A DNA stretch of 58,386 nt from Burkholderia pseudomultivorans (GTDB taxonomy: Bacteria > Pseudomonadota > Gammaproteobacteria > Burkholderiales > Burkholderiaceae), in NCBI RefSeq assembly GCF_902499075.1, contig NZ_CABVPP010000050.1, positions 1 to 58,386 of the forward strand, given 5' to 3'. The first letter of the stretch is position 1, and each line of letters opens with the position of its first letter. This document shows, piece after piece, positions 20,142-28,117 of the stretch. Under the pieces are notes generated by a model that was given only the letters and a program-made list of their open reading frames with translations, had not been told where the DNA came from and made no database searches. Position numbers and translations under genes: made by a program.

Positions 20142-21655
20142 TGAGACTCACGCTCACCCGCCGCCTGTCGCTCGTCTTTTCGGTGCTGCTGCTCGCCTGC
20201 TCGGGCGCGTCCGCGTGGCTGCAGATCCGCGCGAACGACATGCGCGAGAAGGAAGTCGTGCAGGCGCTGTCGCGCGATCTCGCCGCGCACATCGCGAACA
20301 GCACGCCGCTGATGGGCGCGAACGGGCTGCGCCCCGATGCGGTACGCACGCTGTTCGGCCAGCTGATGGGCGTGAACCCGAGCGTCGAGGTGTACCTGCT
20401 CGACAACGCGGGCCGCATCGTCGGCGACGATGCGCCGCCCGGCCACGTGAAGCGCGACCGCGTCGATCTCGCGCCCGTGAAGCGCTTCATCGCGGGCGAC
20501 CCGCTGCCGATCCTCGGCGACGATCCGCGCAGCGCCGACGCACGCAAGGTGTTCAGCGCGGCGCCGCTGCAGCGCGCGGGCGAGCCGCCGGCCGGCTACA
20601 TCTACGTCGTGCTGCTCGGCGAGGCGCACGACCAGCTTGCCGCGCGCGTCGAGGCAGGCAACGTGCTGCGCACGACGCTCTGGTCGATGGCGCTCGTCGC
20701 GCTGCTCGGCCTGCTCGCGGGGCTGGTCGCGTTCAGCCTGATCACGCGTCCGCTGCGCCGTCTGACCGACGCGATGCGCCGCTTCGACGCCGACGGCGCG
20801 CCGGACACGCAGCCGCCCGTGCCGCGCAGCGCGCCCGGCCGGCGCGGCGACGACATCGCGGTGCTCGAATCGGCGTTCGCGCAGATGGCCGACCGGATCG
20901 GCGAACAATGGCGCGCGCTGACGCGGCAGGACCAGCAGCGGCGCGAGCTGATCGCAAACATCTCGCACGACCTGCGCACGCCGCTGACGTCGCTGCACGG
21001 CTATCTCGAGACGCTGTCGCTGAAGGCCGACACGCTCGCCGAGCCCGACCGGCGCCGCTATCTGTCGATCGCGCTCGCGCAGAGCGCGAAGGTCGGCCGG
21101 CTCGCGCAGGCGCTGTTCGAACTCGCGCGGCTCGAGTCGGGCGGCGTGCAGCCGGAGCGCGAAGCGTTCTCGATCGTCGATCTCGTGCAGGACGTGTTCC
21201 AGAAGTTCGAGCTGACCGCGCAGGCGCGCGGCATTGCGCTGCATGCGCGGATTCCGTCGCGTGTGCCGGCGGTGTCGGCCGACGTCGCGATGATCGAGCG
21301 TGTGCTGACGAACCTGATCGACAACGCGCTGCGGCACACGCCCGCGCACGGCGAAGTCGAGGTCGCCGTCGAGCCGCGCGGCGACCGCGTGCTCGTGACC
21401 GTGTCGGATACGGGCGAAGGGATTCCGCCGGCGCGCCGCGAAGGGCTGTTTCAGCGGCCGCAGCGGCCCGCGAGCGGCGCGGCCGCGCGCAGCGGCGGGC
21501 TCGGCCTGCTGATCGTGCATCGGATGCTGCTGCTCAACGACAGCCGCATCCGGCTTGTCGATCGCGCGGGGTTCGGCGCGGTGTTCGAATTCGCGCTACC
21601 CGTTGCATCGGCCGTGAGCGCCGACGGCGCGTCGACGGGTGGCGAGATGCGCTGA
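20138..21655 (+). CDS. Membrane sensor histidine kinase
   Basis: A 505-residue kinase. Membrane helix 1 covers about residues 10-29; a periplasmic sensor domain follows (about 30-180); helix 2 is about 182-202 and a HAMP linker begins at RPLRRLTDAM. The dimerisation box places the phospho-accepting His277 in ANISHDLRTPL. The ATPase domain has the N-box NLIDNALRHTP and the DTGEGIPP glycine box. It is translationally coupled to the response regulator. The periplasmic sensor fits detection of envelope oxidation, but no cysteine or metal site in it reveals the signal. Confidence 0.94.
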   Translation: MMRLTLTRRLSLVFSVLLLACSGASAWLQIRANDMREKEVVQALSRDLAAHIANSTPLMGANGLRPDAVRTLFGQLMGVNPSVEVYLLDNAGRIVGDDAPPGHVKRDRVDLAPVKRFIAGDPLPILGDDPRSADARKVFSAAPLQRAGEPPAGYIYVVLLGEAHDQLAARVEAGNVLRTTLWSMALVALLGLLAGLVAFSLITRPLRRLTDAMRRFDADGAPDTQPPVPRSAPGRRGDDIAVLESAFAQMADRIGEQWRALTRQDQQRRELIANISHDLRTPLTSLHGYLETLSLKADTLAEPDRRRYLSIALAQSAKVGRLAQALFELARLESGGVQPEREAFSIVDLVQDVFQKFELTAQARGIALHARIPSRVPAVSADVAMIERVLTNLIDNALRHTPAHGEVEVAVEPRGDRVLVTVSDTGEGIPPARREGLFQRPQRPASGAAARSGGLGLLIVHRMLLLNDSRIRLVDRAGFGAVFEFALPVASAVSADGASTGGEMR

Positions 21656-21748
21656 GCGGCGTCGGCGCGGCACGGCGCGCGATGCGTCGCGCGACGACCT
21701 CGGCTCTCCGCTCTCCGCTCGCGCCGACGCGCCGACGCGCATCGCGCG

Positions 21749-22849
21749 TCATCGGCCGCGCTTGCGCCGCACGTCGCTCGGCGTCGTGCCGGTCCAGCGC
21801 TTGAACGCATGGCGGAATCCGACCGCGTCGCTGAAGCCGAGCGTCGACGCGATATCGTCGATGCTGAGCGTGGTCGTGCTCAGATAGTCGATCGCGAGCG
21901 CCTTGCGCACGCTCGTCAGCAGCGCGCTGTACGACGTGCCTTCGGCTTCGAGCTTGCGGCGCAGCGTGCGCGACGTGATGCAGAGGCTGTCCGCGATCGC
22001 GTCGATGTCGGGAAACTGGCCGGGCGTGCGCGTGAGTTCCTGATAGACGCGCCGCGTGACGTCGGCCTGGCTGCGCAATTCGTCGAGCAGCCGCGCGCAC
22101 TGCGACGACACCTGCGCGGCCGTGATCGGATTGGCGAGCTGCGGCGCACGTGCGAGCCAGGCCGACGGATAGCCGAGCGCATGACGCGGCTGATCGAACG
22201 CGATCGGGCATTCGAGCACGTCGGCCAGCAGCGCCGCATGCGGCGGCCGCGGCTGCGCGAACTGCGCGCGCGCCGGCACGCACCACGCGCCCATCACGTC
22301 CTTGATGATCGTCACATGCACGGCGAACTGCAGGTCGATCAGGAATCGGTACAGCGCGGTGTCGAGATCGGGCAGCGCCACTTCGTGCGGGTCCGGAAAC
22401 AGCCACGACGCGATGCCGTCGTGCTCGACCCAACGGATCGCGAGCACGCGGTTCGCGAGCTGGTGGTATTTGACGGCCGAATCGAACGTGTGCGCGAGCG
22501 AGGTCGAACAGAGCAGCGCGTAGCCGTACATCCCGTAGCTCGACGCGTGCAGCCGGCTGCCGACGCGCACGCCGAGATCGGTGCCGTCGTATGCGCGAAT
22601 CGCGTTGCGCGCGGCCGTCACGAACTGCAGCGACGACGTGAGCGTAAAGGGATCGGCGACCGCCGCCGCATCGAGCCCCGTGCCGTCGAGCACGACCGCA
22701 GCGTCGACGCCGAGCGCCGACGCGACGTCGACGAGTACCGCCAGCTTCGTCGGCGAATAGCGCCGGTCGTGCAGCGCGTGCATCGACGGCGCGTCCTGCA
22801 CGGCCGCCGCGCGGGCGGCCGGCGGGTTCGGAAGCGTGCTGCGCGTCAT
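21749..22849 (-). CDS. AraC-family regulator with N-terminal sensing domain
   Basis: A 366-residue regulator with the same layout as those at 1409 and 24925. A ligand domain covers about residues 30-240 (SYGMYGYALLCSTSLAHTF is its clearest part) and an AraC DNA-binding domain the last 100, with CITSRTLRRKLEAEGTSY and DIASTLGFSDAVGFRHAFKR, WTGTTPSDVR. No good ribosome site precedes the ATG at 22849; Met23 (22783) has an AGGA upstream and could be the real start. It is divergent from the acyl-CoA ligase at 23174 and probably regulates it. Confidence 0.9.
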   Translation of the reverse strand: MTRSTLPNPPAARAAAVQDAPSMHALHDRRYSPTKLAVLVDVASALGVDAAVVLDGTGLDAAAVADPFTLTSSLQFVTAARNAIRAYDGTDLGVRVGSRLHASSYGMYGYALLCSTSLAHTFDSAVKYHQLANRVLAIRWVEHDGIASWLFPDPHEVALPDLDTALYRFLIDLQFAVHVTIIKDVMGAWCVPARAQFAQPRPPHAALLADVLECPIAFDQPRHALGYPSAWLARAPQLANPITAAQVSSQCARLLDELRSQADVTRRVYQELTRTPGQFPDIDAIADSLCITSRTLRRKLEAEGTSYSALLTSVRKALAIDYLSTTTLSIDDIASTLGFSDAVGFRHAFKRWTGTTPSDVRRKRGR

Positions 22850-23173
22850 GGCGGGGAGTGTCCGTCCGTTTTAGTACCTGTCCGGGCCAGCGATTCTGCC
22901 CGCGAACGTCCGGCCGCGCCACCGGGTTCACCCTGATACGGGCGGCTGCGTGCGGCACGCGTGTGTGCGCCGACACACATCCGGGCGTGCGCGTGTCCGT
23001 TTCAATCACCTTTTCGGCCGCGCCGATCATTTTCAAGAGCCTGTCGTGCAAGCGATAGTCGCCGTTCAGGCGGCGGCCCGCGTCCCTCGGACGCGCAGGC
23101 GCCGCACGCACGGCGCCATGCCGGATCGGGACGGCCGACAGCCCGCGCGCGCCGTCCACGGAGGAGATCGATC
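22850..23173. promoter_or_regulatory. Divergent intergenic region before the acyl-CoA ligase
   Basis: This 324-bp gap between the AraC gene and the ligase should hold both promoters. I see no clear sigma-70 boxes or long palindrome. The strong GGAGGAG ribosome site of the ligase is at its right end. No gene is supported here. Confidence 0.35.
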
Positions 23174-24808
23174 ATGACAAACAGACCCTGGATCGCGTCG
23201 TACGGCCCGATTCCCGCGGAGATCGACGCCGATCGCGATGCATCGGTCACGGCGAGGCTCGGCGACGCGATGCGCCGCTTCGCCGACCGCCCCGCGTTTC
23301 GCGCCGGCGCGCGCACGCTGACCTATGCGGACGTCGATCGGCTGTCGTCCGCGCTCGCCGCGTATCTTCAGCAGGTCGTCGGCGTTCGCCGCGGCGATCG
23401 CGTCGCGGTGATGCTGCCGAACGTGCCCGCGTTTCCGATCGCGTTCGTCGCCGTCGCCAAGCTCGGCGCGGTGCAGGTGAACGTCAACCCGCTCTATACC
23501 GCGCGCGAGCTCGAACATCAGCTCAACGACGCGGGCGTCGAGACGATCGTCGTATGCGGCGGATCGACCGGCACGCTGGCCGACGTGATCGTACGCACGC
23601 GGATCCGCACGGTGCTGACCGTCGGGCCCGACGATCTCGGCATCGTGCCCGTCGCCGACGCGGCGCGCGGCGCATTGCCGACGGCGACGATCGCATTCGC
23701 CGACGCGCTCGAAGACGGCGCGCGCCGTACGTTCGACGCCGTCGCGCCGAACGGCGACGATCTGCTGCTGCTGCAGTACACGGGCGGCACGACCGGGCTG
23801 TCGAAGGGCGCGGCGCTGTCGCATCGCAACCTCGTCGCGAACGTCGCGCAGTTCGAAGCGTTCATGTCCGACGCGCTGCGCGCGGGCGACGAGGTGATCG
23901 TCACCGCGATCCCGCTGTATCACATCTTCGCGCTGACGGTGAACTTCCTGTCGTACTTCACGGCCGGTGCGCAGAACTGGCTCGTCGCGAACCCGCGCGA
24001 CGTCGATGCGCTGGTCGACGTGCTGGCCGCCGCGCGGCCGACCGTGTTCGTCGGCGTGAACACGCTGTATGCGGCGCTGAGCGCGCATCCGCGGCTCGGC
24101 AATGTCGACTGGTCGCGGCTGCGTCTCTCGATCGGCGGCGGTGCGGCGACGATCGACGTCGTGTCGGCGCGCTGGCAGGCGATCACCGGCAACTTCATCC
24201 GCGAGGGCTACGGGCTGTCCGAGACGTCGCCGGTCGTGTCGTTCAATCCGCTGTTCGTCGATCGCTTCACCGGCACGACGGGCCTGCCGTTGCCCTCGAC
24301 CGACGTGAAGCTGCTCGACGAGCGCGATCGCGAAGCGGCGATCGGCGAGCCGGGCGAGATCTGCGTGAAGGGGCCGCAGGTGATGACGGGCTACTGGCAG
24401 CAGCCGGAGGCGAACGCGGCGGCGTTCACGGCCGACGGCTATTTCCGCACCGGCGATATCGGCGTGTTCGACGCGGCGGGCTTCCTGCGCATCGTCGACC
24501 GGAAGAAGGACATGATCCTCGTATCGGGCTTCAACGTGTACCCGAACGAGGTCGAAGCGGTCGCGACCGCGTTGCCCGGTGTCGCCGAATGCGCGTGCAT
24601 CGGCATGCCGGACGAGCGCACCGGCGAGGCCGTGAAGCTGTTCGCGGTGCTCGCGCCCGGTGCCACGCTGACCGAGGCCGATATCGTCGCGCACTGCCGC
24701 GCGAATCTCGCCGGCTACAAGGTGCCGAAGTGCGTGCGCATCGTCGAGCGGCTGCCGAAGTCGACGGTCGGCAAGATCCTGCGCCGGGAACTGTCGCGCG
24801 TCGACTGA
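23174..24808 (+). CDS. Long-chain fatty acid-CoA ligase-like AMP-forming enzyme
   Basis: A 544-residue ligase of the FadD/long-chain acyl-CoA synthetase group. Motifs in order are LLLLQYTGGTTGLSKGA (ATP-binding), GYGLSETSP, YFRTGDIG with the catalytic Asp, FLRIVDRKKDMILVSGFNVY and the terminal lysine in PKSTVGKILRREL, so all catalytic elements are present. The start at 23174 has a GGAGGAG site 7 bases upstream. It lies between two AraC regulators and upstream of the beta-oxidation genes at 26288-31937, so it probably provides their acyl-CoA substrate. The chain length is inferred. Confidence 0.93.
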   Translation: MTNRPWIASYGPIPAEIDADRDASVTARLGDAMRRFADRPAFRAGARTLTYADVDRLSSALAAYLQQVVGVRRGDRVAVMLPNVPAFPIAFVAVAKLGAVQVNVNPLYTARELEHQLNDAGVETIVVCGGSTGTLADVIVRTRIRTVLTVGPDDLGIVPVADAARGALPTATIAFADALEDGARRTFDAVAPNGDDLLLLQYTGGTTGLSKGAALSHRNLVANVAQFEAFMSDALRAGDEVIVTAIPLYHIFALTVNFLSYFTAGAQNWLVANPRDVDALVDVLAAARPTVFVGVNTLYAALSAHPRLGNVDWSRLRLSIGGGAATIDVVSARWQAITGNFIREGYGLSETSPVVSFNPLFVDRFTGTTGLPLPSTDVKLLDERDREAAIGEPGEICVKGPQVMTGYWQQPEANAAAFTADGYFRTGDIGVFDAAGFLRIVDRKKDMILVSGFNVYPNEVEAVATALPGVAECACIGMPDERTGEAVKLFAVLAPGATLTEADIVAHCRANLAGYKVPKCVRIVERLPKSTVGKILRRELSRVD

Positions 24809-24924
24809 TGGCCTCGCAAGGCCGTGCGGACGGCGCCGTGCGGCGCGCGACGCCGCCCGTCGTGCGCGCGCGGCGCCGGCAGCCGCTGCAGTACAATGCG
24901 AGCCGTTCGATCGACGGGGACGCG

Positions 24925-25971
24925 ATGACCGGCTCAGATTCACCGACTGCCCGGCCCGGGCGCGCGCTGCCGCCGCCCAGCGCGACGGTGCCGATTTCGC
25001 TCGTCAACGGCTTTCTCGCGAGCGCCGGCGTGCAGCACGATATCGTCGAGCGCTACCTGCGCGAGGCCGGGATCCCGGCCGAGCTGCGCAGCGAGCCGCA
25101 CGCGCGCGTGACCGAGGAACAGTTCTCGACGCTGTACCGCACGCTCGCGATCGAGCTCGACGACGAGATGCCCGGCATCTTCTCGCGCCCGTTGCGCGGC
25201 GGCACGCTCAAATATCTGTGCCTGAGCCTGCTCGATGCGCGCAATCTCGAGACCGCGCAGCATCGCTTCGGCCAGTTCTTCCATATCCTGCTCGACGATT
25301 TCTTCGTCGAATCGAAGCGCGACGGCCTCGTCGCGCAGGTGCTGCTGCGGCCGAATCCGGCCGTCGGGCCGATCGGCGCGCTCGGCCAGGAACTGATGCT
25401 CAAGCTCGTGCACGGCGTGTGCTCCTGGCTGATCGGACAGAGGATTCCGCTGCTGCAGATCGAGTTCGCGTGTCCGCGGCCGCGCCACGCTGTCGATCAT
25501 CTCTATTTCTTCTCGGGGCCCGTGCAGTTCGACTGCGAGCGCACGCTGATGCGCTTCAGCGCCGACTATCTCGACGCGCCGATCCGGCAGAGCAAGCGCA
25601 ACCTGCGCAAGTTCCTCGCGCGTGCGCCCGGCGACTGGATCTTCGAGACGTTCAGCGAGCAGCGCGTCTGTCACCGCGTGCGGCAGTATTTGTCCGAGGC
25701 ATTGCCCGATCTGCCGGTGATCGAACAGGCGGCCGAGCATCTGCATTGCTCGGTGCGTACGCTGAGCCGCCATCTGGCCGCGGAAGGCACGACGTTCCAG
25801 GCGCTCAAGGACGAACTGCGGCGCGACATCGCGATCCAGCGGCTCACCGACACGCAGGACACGATCGCGGCGATCGGCGCCGATATCGGCTTCGACGATC
25901 CGAGCGCGTTTCATCGCGCGTTCCGGCACTGGACGGGCAGTACGCCGGGGACGTATCGGCGGCGCGCCTGA
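24925..25971 (+). CDS. AraC-family regulator with N-terminal sensing domain
   Basis: A 348-residue regulator. Residues 20-240 match the same sensing domain as the protein at 1409 (GGTLKYLCLSLLDARN; CSWLIGQRIPLLQIEFACP; RFSADYLDAPIRQS). The C-terminal AraC domain contains LHCSVRTLSRHLAAEGTTF and DIGFDDPSAFHRAFRHWTG. The start at 24925 follows a GGGGA site; frames opening further upstream only overlap the ligase. It is co-directional with the ligase (116 bp behind it) and the acyl-CoA dehydrogenase at 26288, and is the likely local regulator of one or both. Confidence 0.92.
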   Translation: MTGSDSPTARPGRALPPPSATVPISLVNGFLASAGVQHDIVERYLREAGIPAELRSEPHARVTEEQFSTLYRTLAIELDDEMPGIFSRPLRGGTLKYLCLSLLDARNLETAQHRFGQFFHILLDDFFVESKRDGLVAQVLLRPNPAVGPIGALGQELMLKLVHGVCSWLIGQRIPLLQIEFACPRPRHAVDHLYFFSGPVQFDCERTLMRFSADYLDAPIRQSKRNLRKFLARAPGDWIFETFSEQRVCHRVRQYLSEALPDLPVIEQAAEHLHCSVRTLSRHLAAEGTTFQALKDELRRDIAIQRLTDTQDTIAAIGADIGFDDPSAFHRAFRHWTGSTPGTYRRRA

Positions 25972-26287
25972 CGCCGCCGTGGCGGCCGCGCGCGGGCCGC
26001 TCCCATAACCGGCAACCGTTCGCCGCTCCCATAACCGGCTTCCCTCGGCCGTCCCCATAACCGGCTCCCTTGCGCGTTCGCGCGGGCCGGGGCGCGCGGT
26101 CCGTCGCCGATTTTCACGCGGCGGCGCTGCAGCGCGTGGCCGGTTTTGTCACCAGTTGGGCCGGATATGACAATGAGAATCGGCCGCGGCGGCGTTACGA
26201 TGGGGTTCGACATCGCGTCGATCTGGCCGGTTTTGCCGTATCGGGCCGTGTGGCGCGCCTCATTCACCGCCTGATTGGAATACGACC
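25972..26287. other. Intergenic region with spaced repeat, upstream of acyl-CoA dehydrogenase
   Basis: This 316-bp gap carries a three-copy spaced repeat (26002-26065) and the promoter of the beta-oxidation operon. It also contains several short CCGGTTTTG and GGCCGG runs between 26130 and 26240. The ribosome site before 26288 is poor. No gene is supported. Confidence 0.5.
26002..26065 (+). repeat. Three copies of a 12-bp core at exact 26-bp spacing
   Basis: The core CCCATAACCGGC begins at 26002, 26028 and 26054, exactly 26 bp apart, with 14-bp intervening sequences that are similar in composition but not identical. On the other strand the core reads GCCGGTTATGGG. The spacing is about two and a half helical turns. 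It lies between the AraC gene's stop and the acyl-CoA dehydrogenase promoter. It could be a regulator binding array or a small variable tandem repeat. Confidence 0.85.
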
Positions 26288-28078
26288 ATGAGCTATATCG
26301 CCCCCGTCAAGGACATGCTGTTCGTGCTGAAGGAACTGGCCGGCATCGATGCCGTCGCGCAACTGCCCGGCTTCGAGGATGCGGGCTACGACACCGCGCA
26401 GGCCGTGCTCGACGAATCGGCGAAGTTCTGCGGCGAGGTGCTGGCACCGCTGAACGTCGACGGCGATCGCAACCCGAGCAGCTGGAAGGACGGCGTGGTG
26501 ACCGCGACGCCCGGCTTCCGCGAAGCGTTCCGCCAGTTCGTCGAAGGCGGCTGGCAGGGGCTGCAGCATCCGACCGACTACGACGGCCAGGGGCTGCCGA
26601 AGCTGATCGCGACGCCGTGCATCGAGATGCTGAACGCGTCGAACCTGTCGTTCGCGCTGTGTCCGCTGCTGACCGACGGCGCGATCGAGGCGCTGCTGAC
26701 GGCCGGCACCGACGAGCAGAAGCAGCGCTACGTGCCGAAGCTGATCTCCGGCGAATGGACGGGCACGATGAACCTGACCGAGCCGCAGGCCGGCTCCGAC
26801 CTCGCGCTCGTGCGCTCGCGCGCGGAGCCGCAGGGCGACGGCACCTACAAGGTGTTCGGCACGAAGATCTTCATCACGTGGGGCGAGCACGACATGGCCG
26901 ACAACATCGTCCATCTGGTGCTCGCGCGCACGCCGAACGCACCGGAAGGCGTGAAGGGCATTTCGCTGTTCATCGTGCCGAAATTCCTCGTCAACGAAGA
27001 CGGCACGCTCGGCGCGCGCAACGACGTGCATTGCGTGTCGATCGAACACAAGCTCGGCATCAAGGCGAGCCCGACCGCGGTGCTGCAATACGGCGATCAC
27101 GGCGGCGCGATCGGCTATCTGGTCGGCGAAGAGAATCGCGGGCTCGAATACATGTTCATCATGATGAACGCAGCGCGCTTCGGCGTCGGGATGCAGGGCA
27201 TCGGCGTCGCCGATCGCGCGTACCAGAAAGCGGCCGCGTTTGCGAAGGAGCGCGTGCAAAGCCGCCCGGTCGACGGTTCCGCGAAGCAGTCGGTCACGAT
27301 CATCCATCATCCGGACGTGCGGCGCATGCTCGGCACGATGCGCGGGCTGACCGAAGGCGCGCGTGCACTTGCGTACGTGGCCGCCGCGCACAGCGACATC
27401 GCGCATCGTCATCCGGACGAGGCGACGCGCGCGCGTCATCAGGCCGTCTACGAATATCTGGTGCCGATCGTGAAGGGCTGGAGCACGGAGATGGTGAACG
27501 ACGTCGCGAGCCTCGGCGTGCAGGTGCACGGCGGGATGGGCTTCATCGAGGAAACGGGCGCCGCGCAGTACTACCGCGATGCGCGGATTCTCGCGATCTA
27601 CGAAGGCACCACGGCGATCCAGGCGAACGACCTCGTCGGCCGCAAGACGCTGCGCGACGGCGGCGCGGTCGCGCGTGCGCTGATCGCGGAAATCGGCGAG
27701 ACGGTCGCGGCGCTCGGCAAGCTCGACGGCGCGGCGGCCGCGTCGATGAAGGCGCAGCTCGAGCAGGGCGCGCAGGCGCTGTCGTCGGTGGTCGACTACG
27801 TGCTCGCGAATGCGAAGCAGGATCCGAACGCGGTATTTCTCGGCAGCGTGCCGTATCTGAAGCTTGCGGGCATCGTGCTGTGCGGCTGGCAGATGGCGCG
27901 TGCGCTCGTCGCGGCCGATGCGCAGCGCGCGAACGATCCGGCGTTCTTCGACGCGAAGATCGCGATCGCGCAGTGCTATGCGGAGAACGTGCTCGTGCAG
28001 GCGAACGGGCTCGCGGCGTCGATCGTCGGCGCGAAGAACGGCCAGGGCGTGCTCGCGATGACGGAAGACCAGTTCTGA
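26288..28078 (+). CDS. Acyl-CoA dehydrogenase with extended C-terminus
   Basis: A 596-residue FAD enzyme that introduces the alpha-beta double bond in acyl-CoA. The dehydrogenase core contains MNLTEPQAGSDLALVRSRA, FITWGEHD, the helical domain and VQVHGGMGFIEETGAAQYYRD, with the catalytic glutamate expected in AIYEGTTAIQANDLVGRK. The protein is about 200 residues longer than classic enzymes. An extra helical tail (about 470-596) is typical of the acyl-CoA dehydrogenase group that includes 3-methylmercaptopropionyl-CoA dehydrogenase (DmdC). Electrons go to ETF and then to the ETF-ubiquinone oxidoreductase encoded 39 bp downstream. The exact substrate is unknown. Confidence 0.94.
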   Translation: MSYIAPVKDMLFVLKELAGIDAVAQLPGFEDAGYDTAQAVLDESAKFCGEVLAPLNVDGDRNPSSWKDGVVTATPGFREAFRQFVEGGWQGLQHPTDYDGQGLPKLIATPCIEMLNASNLSFALCPLLTDGAIEALLTAGTDEQKQRYVPKLISGEWTGTMNLTEPQAGSDLALVRSRAEPQGDGTYKVFGTKIFITWGEHDMADNIVHLVLARTPNAPEGVKGISLFIVPKFLVNEDGTLGARNDVHCVSIEHKLGIKASPTAVLQYGDHGGAIGYLVGEENRGLEYMFIMMNAARFGVGMQGIGVADRAYQKAAAFAKERVQSRPVDGSAKQSVTIIHHPDVRRMLGTMRGLTEGARALAYVAAAHSDIAHRHPDEATRARHQAVYEYLVPIVKGWSTEMVNDVASLGVQVHGGMGFIEETGAAQYYRDARILAIYEGTTAIQANDLVGRKTLRDGGAVARALIAEIGETVAALGKLDGAAAASMKAQLEQGAQALSSVVDYVLANAKQDPNAVFLGSVPYLKLAGIVLCGWQMARALVAADAQRANDPAFFDAKIAIAQCYAENVLVQANGLAASIVGAKNGQGVLAMTEDQF

Positions 28079-28117
28079 GCTGAGCGCACGCGGACGCACA
28101 CCGGAGGAGACAGGATT

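Noticed and set aside
26002-26065. Possible CRISPR array
   Set aside because: The repeated core is only 12 bp and the spacers 14 bp, with just three copies and no cas genes.
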